Source of the DNA: Pelotomaculum sp. UBA3103
GTDB taxonomy: Bacteria; Bacillota; Desulfotomaculia; Desulfotomaculales; Pelotomaculaceae
Assembly: GCA_002365855.1 (NCBI GenBank)
Contig: DFAP01000001.1
Span: 1,966-35,957 of the forward strand
Reading direction: 5' to 3'
Length of the DNA stretch: 33,992 nucleotides
Shown here: piece after piece, positions 9,907 to 18,033 of the stretch
How positions within the stretch are numbered: position 1 is the stretch's first letter
Layout: the number at the start of each line of letters is the position of its first letter
Made by a program: the position numbers and the translations under genes
Notes under the pieces: generated by a model
Database searches by the model: none
The model's input: the letters and a program-made list of their open reading frames with translations, nothing else
Told to the model about the DNA's origin: nothing

Positions 9907-11592
9907 CTACATTCTCTCCGGCGTCGTTATGCCGAGCAGTCCCAGGGCATTATTCAGCGTAATCCGGGTGGCATTCACCAGCACTAAGCGGGCGGAGGAA
10001 AGCTCCTGGTCGTCGGTGATTACCCTGTGGCTGTTGTAAAAACTGTGCAGCAGTCCGGCCAGCTCATGAAGATAGCGGGCAATGCGCTGGGGCGCAAGAC
10101 CGTTAGCGGCCGAGGCTACCTCACCTGGAAAGTCCGCCAGCTTTCTGGCCAGGGCCAGCTCGTATTCTTCCTTCAACAGACTCAAATTAACTTCTGTTGG
10201 ATCGGGCATGTCCTCTCCTTGTTCACTGTTCTGCCTTAAAATACTGCAAATTCGGGCATGGGCATACTGGATGTAGTAAACCGGGTTCTCGTTGGTTTCC
10301 GCCCTGGCAAGGTCCAGGTCAAAATCCAGGTGGCTGTCGGGGCTGCGCATAACAAAGTTATAGCGGGCGGCATCCCTGCCCACCTCCTCAACTAACTCCT
10401 CCAGGGTTACAAACTGCCCGGCTCGCTTGGACATGCGAACAATCTCGCCTCCTTTATAAAGACGGACCAACTGCATGATCACCACATCAAGAGTCGATGG
10501 GTCGTAGCCCAGAGCCGCCACAGCTCCCTTCATCCGGGGAACATGACCGTGGTGGTCGGCGCCCCAGACATCGATAACCCATTCAAAACCCCTTTGGTAC
10601 TTATTCCTGTGATAGGCTATGTCCGAAGCGAAATAGGTTGGTATGCCGTTTGAACGGACTACAACCTCGTCTTTTTCGACGCCGAATTCTGTTGCTTTAA
10701 ACCACTGGGCGTCTTCATGTACATAAATGCAGCCCTGTTCCTTCAAGTAGTCCAGCGTGTCATGCACCGCTCCGGATTCGTACAGAGACTGCTCTGAGAA
10801 CCAGACGTCATAGGTAACACCGAACTCTTCAAGTACCCTTTTAATTGCTTCCAGTTTTTCGGAGAGGGCGTACTTTACCAGGGTTGAGCGGCGTTCCCCA
10901 GGATCAGCTTCCAGGTATTTATCCCCCTGCAGGGCCACAAAGCCACGGATTGTCTCAACAACATCCTCGCCGTGGTAGCCTTCCTCCGGAACCTGCACAT
11001 TACGCCCTAAAAGCTGCAGATAACGGGCTTCCAGGGACAGGCCGAAGTTTTCAATCTGGTTGCCCGCATCGTTAACGTAAAACTCACGGCTTACATCATA
11101 GCCTGCAAAATTAAGGATCGATGCTATGCTGTCACCAAGCGCCGCCCCGCGGGCGTTACCCATATGCAGCAGGCCTGTAGGATTCGCGCTTACAAATTCT
11201 ACCTGTACTTTTCTGCCTTTTCCAAGATCAACACGACCGTAATCCGGACCCTGGGAAATAATCCGGGGCAGCGCCTGGATAACCCAGGCCGGGTCAAGGT
11301 AAAAATTAATAAAACCGGGTCCGGCAATCTCCACCCGTTCCACCCAGGTCCCGGTCAGGTTAAGATTTTGGAGTAAAATTTCCGCGGCCTTGCGGGGGGC
11401 AATCCGGGCAGGTTTGGCCAGAAGCATTGCAAGATTGGTGGCAAAATCGCCGTTGTCTTTTTCGCGCGGCACTTCAACAGAGATTTCCGGCGCAACTTCC
11501 ACCCTGATGGCCCCGCTCTGCCGGGACGCTTCCAACGCGGTCGTCAGCGCCTCCGTCAGATCAGCCCGCACCTCCTCAACCAAACCGCTCAT
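9907..11592 (-). CDS. argS: Arginyl-tRNA synthetase
   Basis: This is a class I synthetase charging tRNA-Arg. The 561-aa protein has the N-terminal ArgRS additional domain and the HIGH-type signature (FVSANPTGLLHMGNARGAALGD). It has a KMSKS-like loop VRMSKRAGQFVTLEEL and a C-terminal DALR anticodon-binding domain ending LLGITTPERM. The ATG at 11592 is preceded by GAGGAGG. A consensus-like promoter lies at 11666-11694. No T-box is visible in the roughly 65-base leader. Confidence 0.98.
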   Translation of the reverse strand: MSGLVEEVRADLTEALTTALEASRQSGAIRVEVAPEISVEVPREKDNGDFATNLAMLLAKPARIAPRKAAEILLQNLNLTGTWVERVEIAGPGFINFYLDPAWVIQALPRIISQGPDYGRVDLGKGRKVQVEFVSANPTGLLHMGNARGAALGDSIASILNFAGYDVSREFYVNDAGNQIENFGLSLEARYLQLLGRNVQVPEEGYHGEDVVETIRGFVALQGDKYLEADPGERRSTLVKYALSEKLEAIKRVLEEFGVTYDVWFSEQSLYESGAVHDTLDYLKEQGCIYVHEDAQWFKATEFGVEKDEVVVRSNGIPTYFASDIAYHRNKYQRGFEWVIDVWGADHHGHVPRMKGAVAALGYDPSTLDVVIMQLVRLYKGGEIVRMSKRAGQFVTLEELVEEVGRDAARYNFVMRSPDSHLDFDLDLARAETNENPVYYIQYAHARICSILRQNSEQGEDMPDPTEVNLSLLKEEYELALARKLADFPGEVASAANGLAPQRIARYLHELAGLLHSFYNSHRVITDDQELSSARLVLVNATRITLNNALGLLGITTPERM

Positions 11593-11665
11593 CTATATAA
11601 ACCTCCTCAAATGGTATTGCTTCTCTGGAAAAACCTTGTTTCATATAATTCCCAATACATACTTA

Positions 11666-11694
11666 AGATTAATACTTCCACCGGAGCGTGTCAA
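11666..11694 (-). promoter_or_regulatory. Sigma-A promoter of argS
   Basis: TTGACA (11694-11689), a 17-base spacer and TAATCT (11671-11666) on the minus strand, about 75 bases ahead of the argS ATG. Confidence 0.75.
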
Positions 11695-11699
11695 GTAAC

Positions 11700-11835
11700 C
11701 CAGAAACCGCCGGATTTAAACAGAACGCAAAGCACTGCTTTATTGCGAGTCTCCGGTCCGGTCGCATGCCTCCGGGCTCATGTTCGCCCTTAAGGCATAC
11801 AACCGTACCACTTTGGAGTCAGGGTGTTTCCTCCA
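11700..11835. other. Unassigned intergenic segment, possible dispersed repeat
   Basis: These 136 bases lie between the iorB terminator and the argS promoter and are GC-richer than normal spacer here. They hold a hairpin (minus strand CGCAATAAAGC / GCTTTGCG). They also hold a short minus-strand frame that would end VVRLYALRANMSPEACDR and GDSQ with no start or ribosome site. No gene can be supported. The look is of a repeated intergenic element or gene relic, which cannot be tested inside one window. Confidence 0.3.
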
Positions 11836-11843
11836 GACCTTAA

Positions 11844-11878
11844 AATAAGAAGCAGGGCGCTAAGCCCTGCTTCTTATT
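11844..11878 (-). terminator. Strong terminator at the end of iorAB
   Basis: AATAAGAAGCAGGGC (11844-11858) is perfectly complementary to 11864-11878 around a five-base loop. The 15-bp stem overlaps the iorB stop codon and is followed by TTTT on the minus strand. Confidence 0.85.
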
Positions 11879-12452
11879 TATACTCGTAACCAGCCGCGAA
11901 GGCCGACCTGTTGACTTCCAGAAATTTGGGCGGAACCCGCGCTGACAGGGCCTTCTCCCAAATTTCCCGCTCAATGGGGAGATTGCGGGCCAGCACCCCC
12001 AGCAGTACAATGTTGGCTGCCTTCGGGTTGCCGCATTTAAGCGCGATGTCAAAAGCGTCGACCACGAAAGTGTTTGGCGAGATAGTCCTGACCCGCTCCA
12101 GTATGTCGGGAGGGTACTCTGCCGCGCCAATCAACACGGGGACAGGGGGTATTTCATGGTTGTTTACAATCATTATCCCGCCAGGTTTCAAGAATGGCAG
12201 AAAGCGCAGTCCCTCCAGTTTTTCAAAAGCCAGGACCACATCGGCCCCGCTTTCGGTAACCAGGGGTGAGTAAACCTTTTCCCCCATGCGCACCTGAGTA
12301 ACCACACTGCCGCCCCGCTGGGCCATTCCGTGTATTTCCGAAACCTTGATATCGTAGCCGGCTTCCTGAGCCGCCATAGCCAGAACCCTGCTGGCCAGGA
12401 TGGTGCCCTGTCCGCCGACTCCCACCATTAAAAGGTCTACGGGTTTAAGCAT
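11874..12452 (-). CDS. iorB: Indolepyruvate ferredoxin oxidoreductase, beta subunit
   Basis: IorB is the gamma-type (pyruvate:ferredoxin oxidoreductase-like) subunit that with IorA oxidatively decarboxylates aryl-pyruvates to aryl-acetyl-CoA, passing electrons to ferredoxin. At 192 aa it has the family motifs LLMVGVGGQGTILASRVLA, SEIHGMAQRGGSVVTQVRMG and SPLVTESGADVVLAFEKLE. The ATG at 12452 overlaps the end of iorA by eight bases, so translation is likely coupled. It is the last gene of the paaK-iorA-iorB run and ends in a strong terminator. Confidence 0.95.
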   Translation of the reverse strand: MLKPVDLLMVGVGGQGTILASRVLAMAAQEAGYDIKVSEIHGMAQRGGSVVTQVRMGEKVYSPLVTESGADVVLAFEKLEGLRFLPFLKPGGIMIVNNHEIPPVPVLIGAAEYPPDILERVRTISPNTFVVDAFDIALKCGNPKAANIVLLGVLARNLPIEREIWEKALSARVPPKFLEVNRSAFAAGYEYK

Positions 12453-14214
12453 TAGCGCTTCCCCCCTTCACCAGGGCTCCGTCCCTGCAGACCTGGACGC
12501 ACAGCCCGCATCCGGTGCAGGCATCGGGGTCGACATGGGCCAGCTTCCCTTTCATCGATATAGCCGGACAGCCGAGGCGAAGGCACGCCTTGCAGCCCCT
12601 GCACTTTTCCGTTTGCACGAGGATGACATCATCAGCAGTCGCCCTCTTTAAAAGTATACACGGCCTGCGGCAAATAATAACCGACGGCTCCCGGGCCGCT
12701 ACTTCTTCCTGCAGGGCTTTCGTGATCTCTCCCAGGTCAAGCGGGTCTATCACACGGACCCGCTTTACTCCCAGCGCCCGGACCAGTGCTTCAAAGTCCA
12801 CGGCCTGGGCCTGTTCACCCATCAGCGTGCTGCCGGTGCCTGGATGGTGCTGGTGGCCGGTCATGGCGGTGGTACTGTTGTCCAGGATAACTACTGTGCC
12901 GGCTCCTTTATTGTAAACCATATTTAAAAGTCCGGTGATGCCTGAATGCAGGAAGGTGGAATCACCTATAACAGCAACGGTGCGTCCTCCCAGTTCCGGA
13001 TCGGCTTTCCCGAAGCCGTGCGCGGTTCCGATGCTGGCGCCCATACAGATACAGCTGTCCATAGCTTCCAGGGGTGGCAGGCCGCTCAGAGTATAGCAGC
13101 CGATATCACCAGTGGCGATAAGCTTGAGTTTGCGGAGCGCAAAGAAAAGTCCGCGGTGGGGACAACCCGGGCAGAGCACCGGCGGCCTGCCGGGTATAGC
13201 CGCGGTTACAAGCCCGTCAGCTTTTACGGGCGCCTTTTCCGATGGTGACAGCAAACCGGCCTCTGCGAATTTACCGGCTATAACCTGTACATTAAGCTCA
13301 CCGGTATCTGGAAGCAGATCTTTGCCTGAAACCGTTATTCCCAGGGATCTTACCTGATCCTCTACAAATGGTTCGAGTTCTTCTACAACAATCAACTTTT
13401 GTACTCCGCCCGCGAACTGCCGGATCAACTTCTCGGGAAGAGGGTTGGTCAAGCCCAGCTTGAGCACAGATGCGCCAGGCAGGGACTCCCTGACATACTG
13501 GTAGCTGATCCCGCTGGTGATAATGCCGATAGCCCTGCCGCGCCACTCTATAGCATTTAAGGGACTCTTCTCGGAGTATTCTTTCAGTTTGGCCAGGCGT
13601 TCTTCCAGCAGAGCGCGTCTCATTCTGGCAAAAGCCGGTACCATCAGATATTTTTTAGCGTCTTTTACATATGGGCGAATAGCGATGGACTTTGGTCCGC
13701 CTATTTCAACAAATCCCTGGGAGTGTGAAACCCTGGTGGTTGTCCTGAGCATAACCGGAGTATCGAACTGCTCGCTGATATCCAGGGCAATACCGATCAT
13801 ATCCTTTGCCTCCTGGCTGTCACCGGGCTCCAGTAGTGGGATTTTAGCAAACTTTGCGTAATAGCGGTTGTCCTGCTCATTCTGTGAGCTGTGCATGCCG
13901 GGGTCGTCCGCAGAAACCAGAACAACCCCGCCGTTCACGCCGGTATAGGCAAAAGTCAGCAGGGGATCTGCAGCAACATTAACACCGACGTGTTTCATTG
14001 CGACAAGTGTCCGTGCTCCGGCTATGGAAGCCCCTATGCCCACCTCCATGGCCACCTTTTCATTGGGAGCCCATTCCGCGTAAATGCCCGGGTAGCTTGA
14101 GAAGAGCTCCAGGATTTCGGTGCTGGGAGTGCCCGGGTAAGCCGCAGCAACCGTCACTCCAGACTCAAAGGCGCCCCTGGCAATAGCTGCATTCCCTGAA
14201 AGTAGTTCCTTCAA
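12445..14214 (-). CDS. iorA: Indolepyruvate ferredoxin oxidoreductase, alpha subunit
   Basis: This is the catalytic TPP- and Fe-S-containing subunit. In order: an N-terminal pyrimidine-binding domain (AYPGTPSTEILELF), a middle transketolase-like domain, and the TPP-binding domain (GDIGCYTLSGLPPLE; VIGDSTFLHSGITGLLNMVY; DNSTTAMTGHQ). A C-terminal ferredoxin domain has CRGCKACLRLGCP and CTGCGLCVQVC. The first cluster has the altered Cys spacing typical of IorA. The start is uncertain among GTG 14223, ATG 14220 and TTG 14214. I use TTG because GAGGTG then sits six bases upstream, whereas it abuts the other two. It lies 57 bases after paaK. Confidence 0.95.
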   Translation of the reverse strand: MKELLSGNAAIARGAFESGVTVAAAYPGTPSTEILELFSSYPGIYAEWAPNEKVAMEVGIGASIAGARTLVAMKHVGVNVAADPLLTFAYTGVNGGVVLVSADDPGMHSSQNEQDNRYYAKFAKIPLLEPGDSQEAKDMIGIALDISEQFDTPVMLRTTTRVSHSQGFVEIGGPKSIAIRPYVKDAKKYLMVPAFARMRRALLEERLAKLKEYSEKSPLNAIEWRGRAIGIITSGISYQYVRESLPGASVLKLGLTNPLPEKLIRQFAGGVQKLIVVEELEPFVEDQVRSLGITVSGKDLLPDTGELNVQVIAGKFAEAGLLSPSEKAPVKADGLVTAAIPGRPPVLCPGCPHRGLFFALRKLKLIATGDIGCYTLSGLPPLEAMDSCICMGASIGTAHGFGKADPELGGRTVAVIGDSTFLHSGITGLLNMVYNKGAGTVVILDNSTTAMTGHQHHPGTGSTLMGEQAQAVDFEALVRALGVKRVRVIDPLDLGEITKALQEEVAAREPSVIICRRPCILLKRATADDVILVQTEKCRGCKACLRLGCPAISMKGKLAHVDPDACTGCGLCVQVCRDGALVKGGSANA

Positions 14215-14271
14215 AACCATCACCTCGCAGAGTGAATTTATTACTCTTTAATTGGCACCTGTCAACCTTTT

Positions 14272-15567
14272 TCAAGGCCTGTTGTCGATAACTCTTTTGG
14301 CCTTGCCCATGCTCCTCTCCAGGGATTTGGGCTCCAGAAGGCGGACCTTTGCGGTTAGCGACAGGACACTGCTAAGACGTCGCCTCACCCTGTCTTCCAG
14401 GACTTCGAGGTCGCGGAACTGCCCGGTAAACATCTCCTGGGTGAGTTCCACCTGTACTTCAAGATAATCCAGAAAGCCCTTTTTACCTACAATAATCTGA
14501 TAATGTGGAGATATTCCCTCAATACTTATTAAAACACTTTCAATCTGCGAGGGAAAAACATTAGTTCCCGAAATGATTAGCATATCATCCGTGCGGCCGG
14601 TAACCTTGCGCATTCTCATTGTGGTCCTTCCGCAGGCGCAGGGCCCGGTGTTCAGAACGGAGATATCTCTGGTGCGGTAACGGACCAGTGGTATAGCCTC
14701 CTTGGTCAGGGTAGTGATCACAACTTCACCCTCCTGCCCATAGTCAAGCGGCTCTCCCGTTTCAGGGTCAATGACTTCAAAAAGAAAATGGTCCTCGGCA
14801 ATATGCATACCGTTGTTGTATTCGCACTCTCCTGAAGTTCCCGGTCCCATGACTTCACTCAGGCCGTAATTGTCAGAAGCTTTTATTCCCCAGGCCCGCT
14901 CCAGCTCGGCTCTCATTTTTTCACTCCAGGCCTCCGCCCCAAACAGCCCCAGCCGTAACGGCAGCGTAGCGGTATCAACACCCATCTCAACTGCAACCTC
15001 GGACAGGTGCAGACAGTATGAGGGTGTCCCTACCAGGACCGTCGTCCCGAAATCCTGCATCAGCATAATCTGTTTTTCGGAGTTGCCGGAGGAGGTGGGC
15101 ACGACTGAGGCCCCTACCCTCTCCAGGCCGTAATGCAACCCGAAAGCACCGGTAAAAAGCCCATAGCCGAAAGTCACCTGGGCCACGTCCTCATCGGTTA
15201 CCCCGGCCAGGGTGACCATGCGGGCAATGCATTCCGACCAGGTATCCAGGTCTTTTTTGGTGTAGCCCACCACGATCGGCTTGCCTGTCGTACCTGACGA
15301 GGCATGCAGCCGGACTACCTGTTTTAAGGGTACCGCAAACATGCCGTAGGGATATTGATCCCTTAAGTCGGTCTTGACGGTAAAGGGAAATTTACAGATG
15401 TCCTCCAGCTTTTGGAGGTCAGAAGGCTTGATCCCCCGCGCTTCAAACAAATGCCGGTAAAAAGGAACACGTTCGTAAACACGAGTCACTATTTCTTTCA
15501 GCCGGCTGAGCTGCAGTGAACGCATTTCTTCACGGCCCATGCATTCATAACGGGCATCCCAAATCAT
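14272..15567 (-). CDS. paaK: Phenylacetate-CoA ligase family (aryl-acid CoA ligase)
   Basis: This is an adenylate-forming ligase that activates an aryl acid (phenylacetate, or indoleacetate in the Ior context) with CoA and ATP. The 431 residues are full length. They include the phosphate loop LHASSGTTGKPIVVGYT, the adenylate motif DNYGLSEVMGPG, LVRYRTRDISVL, and the C-terminal hinge domain TGRTDDMLIISGTNVFPSQIE. Pairing of paaK-type ligases with iorAB is common in anaerobes and archaea. It can run either way: energy-yielding aryl-pyruvate oxidation, or salvage of aryl acids to aromatic amino acids. The ATG at 15567 overlaps the stop of a small aromatic-rich frame (TAATG). The ribosome site is weak (AAGGATG). 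Confidence 0.92.
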   Translation of the reverse strand: MIWDARYECMGREEMRSLQLSRLKEIVTRVYERVPFYRHLFEARGIKPSDLQKLEDICKFPFTVKTDLRDQYPYGMFAVPLKQVVRLHASSGTTGKPIVVGYTKKDLDTWSECIARMVTLAGVTDEDVAQVTFGYGLFTGAFGLHYGLERVGASVVPTSSGNSEKQIMLMQDFGTTVLVGTPSYCLHLSEVAVEMGVDTATLPLRLGLFGAEAWSEKMRAELERAWGIKASDNYGLSEVMGPGTSGECEYNNGMHIAEDHFLFEVIDPETGEPLDYGQEGEVVITTLTKEAIPLVRYRTRDISVLNTGPCACGRTTMRMRKVTGRTDDMLIISGTNVFPSQIESVLISIEGISPHYQIIVGKKGFLDYLEVQVELTQEMFTGQFRDLEVLEDRVRRRLSSVLSLTAKVRLLEPKSLERSMGKAKRVIDNRP

Positions 15568-15743
15568 TAATCTAGCACATCCTTGTCCAAAGCTGTTTTA
15601 TAAAACAAAAAGAACCTCGTGGCAAATACTTTCCCAAACAACATGCCATCGTATCCCCTTAGTATTCCGGCCCACAAGTACCAGGTAGCCCACATAAGAT
15701 TAAAGCCGGAGAGGGTGTTGTTAGACGGGAAACTCTTTGCCAC
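15567..15743 (-). CDS. Possible small aromatic-rich ORF overlapping the paaK start
   Basis: A 58-codon frame opens at GTG 15743 and stops in TAATG, sharing one base with the paaK ATG. The product has three Trp, three Tyr and eight Phe, including MWATWYLWAG and a tail FYKTALDKDVLD, so it could be membrane-embedded. There is no convincing ribosome site. Most of the frame lies in a long inverted repeat (15609-15754), which could produce such a frame by accident. I list it because of the stop/start coupling and the cluster of Trp codons ahead of an aromatic-metabolism gene. Confidence 0.25.
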   Translation of the reverse strand: MAKSFPSNNTLSGFNLMWATWYLWAGILRGYDGMLFGKVFATRFFLFYKTALDKDVLD

Positions 15744-15754
15744 ACAGGTTCTTT
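15609..15754. repeat. Long imperfect inverted repeat upstream of paaK
   Basis: The arms 15609-15643 and 15716-15754 pair in four blocks: AAAGAACCT/AGGTTCTTT, GTGGCAAA/TTTGCCAC, TTTCCC/GGGAAA and AACAACA/TGTTGTT, about 30 pairs. A further GC-rich match (CCGGC/GCCGG) lies inside the 72-base interior. On the minus strand the last arm runs into TTTTTGTTTT, which could act as a terminator or attenuator ahead of paaK. A MITE-like insertion is the alternative. Confidence 0.7.
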
Positions 15755-15890
15755 AAATGCTGGTAAACGGCTATCGCTTTCTATTACAATCGTTTTAAAC
15801 CACTTAATCACTCTACCGTTCTCCCGTCCTGCACTTTAGAGCTTTGCCCTTGAGAGACATATCATGTCAATTACATAAAAATATTTAATT
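15755..15890. other. Spacer between aminotransferase and hairpin
   Basis: These 136 bases follow the aminotransferase stop. They contain no gene, no T-box core and no clear promoter. A weak stem (CTCTA with TAGAG) is the only structure I see. Confidence 0.4.
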
Positions 15891-17141
15891 CTATAACACC
15901 TGGCAGTATCCCTCTTTTTTTTGTTCCGCTTTCCCGAAAGGCGCTGTTATAATCTTGCCCCGGCTGACCCTGCGCTTGACAAAACTGTTCATCCTTCTTA
16001 AGGCTTCTGTAATGTCCTCAACAGAAGCGGCATACGCGCAGCGGATATACCCTTCACCCTGTTCACCAAATGCGTTGCCCGGGACCACTGCCACCTTTTC
16101 TTCCTGTAAAAGCTGCTGTGCAAACTCCTCGGAAGAGAGCCCCGTCACACTTATATCAGGAAATGCGTAAAAAGCCCCGCGCGGCTCAAAACACGGCAGT
16201 CCTGCTTCCTTGAAGCCCTGTAGTATCAGCCGGCGCCGGCGGCCATACTGCTCAACCATGTTCTTCATGCCCTGCCTGCCGTTTCTTAGTGCTTCCACTG
16301 CAGCAATCTGGGCGGTGATCGGAGCGCAAAGCGCAGTGTACTGGTGGATCTTTTTCATTACAGCAATAAAATCACTGTTTCCTGCCGCATATCCTACCCG
16401 CCAGCCGGTCATTGCGTATGATTTGGAAAAACCGTTAAGCAGAATGGTACGGTCCCGCATACCGGGAAGTGAAGCTACACAGGTGTGTTCACCGACATAG
16501 GTAAGTTTATCGTAAATTTCATCTGAAATAATAATCAGGTCGTGGGACCTGGCAAGCTCACATATTTCTAAAAGGTTGTGGCGGTCGATAGTGGCGCCTG
16601 TCGGATTATTGGGGTAACATAATATCATTGCTTTTGTTTTAGGGGTTACTGCTTTGTCCACCATCTCAGCGGTTACCTGAAAGCCGTTCTCCACCGATGT
16701 TTTCAGGTAAACCGGGCTGGCGCCGGCAAGAGTCACACACGGGGCGTATGACACATAGGAGGGCGCAGGGATTAAAACCTCATCTCCTGGCTGGAGGAGT
16801 GTCCGCAGGGCCAGGTCAACACCTTCACTTACCCCCACTGTTACCAAAATTTCATTTAATGGATTGTAGGTAACTCGGTAAGTATCCCCCAGATCCCGGG
16901 CAATCTCTTCTCTTAGCTCGAGCAGCCCGTTATTTGAAGTATACATGGTGTACCCTCTCTCCAGCGAATACATGCAGGCCTCGCGGATGTGCCAGGGTGT
17001 TACAAAGTCAGGCTCACCGACTCCAAGGGAAATAACGTTCTTCATCTCACTGGCAAGGTCAAAAAAACGCCGGATTCCCGAAGAAGGTATGCCCAGAACA
17101 AGGGGATTTATATATCTCTGCCAGTCTTTAGAGCCGGTCAC
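15891..17141 (-). CDS. Class I/II PLP-dependent aminotransferase
   Basis: This is a fold-type I aminotransferase of the aspartate/aromatic group. Visible features are SLGVGEPDFVTPWHIREA, YPNNPTGATIDRHNL, IISDEIYDKLTY, the PLP-lysine segment LNGFSKSYAMTGWRVGYAAG, and GYIRCAYAAS near the C-terminus. At 416 aa it carries a 20-residue extension beyond the usual end. It starts at GTG 17141, overlapping the stop of the Lrp-type regulator (GTGA). The two are therefore co-translated under the T-box. With paaK and iorAB downstream, aryl-pyruvate/aromatic amino acid exchange is the likely job. Substrate is not fixed by sequence. Confidence 0.92.
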   Translation of the reverse strand: MTGSKDWQRYINPLVLGIPSSGIRRFFDLASEMKNVISLGVGEPDFVTPWHIREACMYSLERGYTMYTSNNGLLELREEIARDLGDTYRVTYNPLNEILVTVGVSEGVDLALRTLLQPGDEVLIPAPSYVSYAPCVTLAGASPVYLKTSVENGFQVTAEMVDKAVTPKTKAMILCYPNNPTGATIDRHNLLEICELARSHDLIIISDEIYDKLTYVGEHTCVASLPGMRDRTILLNGFSKSYAMTGWRVGYAAGNSDFIAVMKKIHQYTALCAPITAQIAAVEALRNGRQGMKNMVEQYGRRRRLILQGFKEAGLPCFEPRGAFYAFPDISVTGLSSEEFAQQLLQEEKVAVVPGNAFGEQGEGYIRCAYAASVEDITEALRRMNSFVKRRVSRGKIITAPFGKAEQKKEGYCQVL

Positions 17142-17617
17142 GGTGTAATCACCAGCCTTCTGTCTTCTTCCCCGTCCTCAATGATTGTACCCTGAATCTT
17201 GTAGTTCTTCAGAACAAAATGAGTGGAAGTGCTCAGAACATGTTCTATAGTAGCCAGTTTCTGTGAAACAAAATTAGCAACTTCCTTTAAAGTATCCCCC
17301 TCTACCATGACTACAAGGTCGTAGGCGCCTGATACGAGACGTACGGTTGTTACCTCAGGAAAACGGTAAATCCGCTCCGCTACGGCATCAAAACCTACCT
17401 CTCGCTGCGGGCAGATTTTGACTTCGATCACCGCGGATACCTTCTCCTCGCCTGCCTTTTCCCAGTTAATAAAGGTATGGTAGCCCAGTATAATTTTATT
17501 CTTTTCTAGGTCCTTTACTAACCCGGCTACTTCACTCTCTTCTTTGCCGATCATGACTGCTAATTGCTTGAAAGTAAGCCGGGCATCATTTTCGAGGAGC
17601 TCAAGGATCTCCTTCAA
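17138..17617 (-). CDS. Lrp/AsnC-family transcriptional regulator
   Basis: This 159-residue regulator has an N-terminal winged helix-turn-helix (ILELLENDARLTFKQLAVMIG) and a C-terminal RAM/AsnC ligand-binding domain (AVIEVKICPQ to RLVSGAYDLVVMVEG). Such proteins sense amino acids and often control neighbouring amino-acid genes. The start is TTG 17617 with AAGGAGG eight bases upstream. It is the first gene after the T-box and overlaps the aminotransferase by four bases. A role in controlling the locus is inferred from position. Confidence 0.9.
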   Translation of the reverse strand: MKEILELLENDARLTFKQLAVMIGKEESEVAGLVKDLEKNKIILGYHTFINWEKAGEEKVSAVIEVKICPQREVGFDAVAERIYRFPEVTTVRLVSGAYDLVVMVEGDTLKEVANFVSQKLATIEHVLSTSTHFVLKNYKIQGTIIEDGEEDRRLVITP

Positions 17618-17644
17618 TAAAACTTCCTCCTTTCAACTCACACA

Positions 17645-17897
17645 ATAAAAAACTCCACGCCCCTGTAAAGGGACGGGAGTTAATTCTCGCGGTACCACCC
17701 TAATTGACCTATAAGCAACTCCTGCTTTAAGGTCCTCTCAAGCCCGTTAACGGAGGCAAGCCGGCTCAGCCTACTTAATTCAGCCTGCGGCATCCGGGGC
17801 GGCCCAGTCGCTTTCCTCCGCCGGGCTTGCACCATACCCCGGCTCGCTGGTGATTTCAGCGTCATTTGTCCCCTTCATCACCTTGCCAGATAAAATC
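17645..17897 (-). promoter_or_regulatory. T-box leader
   Basis: This is a tRNA-sensing transcription attenuator. Visible parts in order on the minus strand: stem I with the AGCGAGCCGGGG and TGGTGCAAG distal elements, then stem II (AAGTAGG to CCGTTA). The T-box core GGGTGGTACCGCG follows (TGGTACCGCG at 17697-17688), then a terminator AACTCC..TCCC / GGGG..GGAGTT followed by six Ts. The probable specifier is TGG in GCGACTGGGCC, which would mean tRNA-Trp, but the flanking loop departs from the usual AGTA/GAA pair. The UGGU bulge best fits discriminator A (G only by wobble), so the amino acid is uncertain. Uncharged tRNA would switch on the regulator and aminotransferase. Confidence 0.92.
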
Positions 17898-17903
17898 GAA
17901 GCT

Positions 17904-17932
17904 ATTATAGCATGAGCATATGGGGGTGTCAA
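17904..17932 (-). promoter_or_regulatory. Consensus sigma-A promoter of the T-box transcript
   Basis: TTGACA (17932-17927), a 17-base spacer and TATAAT (17909-17904): a perfect match to the consensus in both boxes on the minus strand. Confidence 0.93.
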
Positions 17933-17976
17933 CAGGTAATGTGTGGGCTGCCACGGCGGACGTGGAGTGGGTATCA

Positions 17977-18011
17977 TCCCGGACCAAACCAGCCTGCGCA
18001 GCTTGGTCCGG
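17977..18011. terminator. GC-rich hairpin between ypeB and the T-box promoter
   Basis: CCCGGACCAA (17977-17986) pairs perfectly with TTGGTCCGGG (18002-18011). It follows the ypeB stop by about 20 bases, so a terminator role is likely. It lacks a T run on either strand and would be unusual as an intrinsic terminator. Confidence 0.5.
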
Positions 18012-18033
18012 GCTAGGTTAGACTATTTTGACC

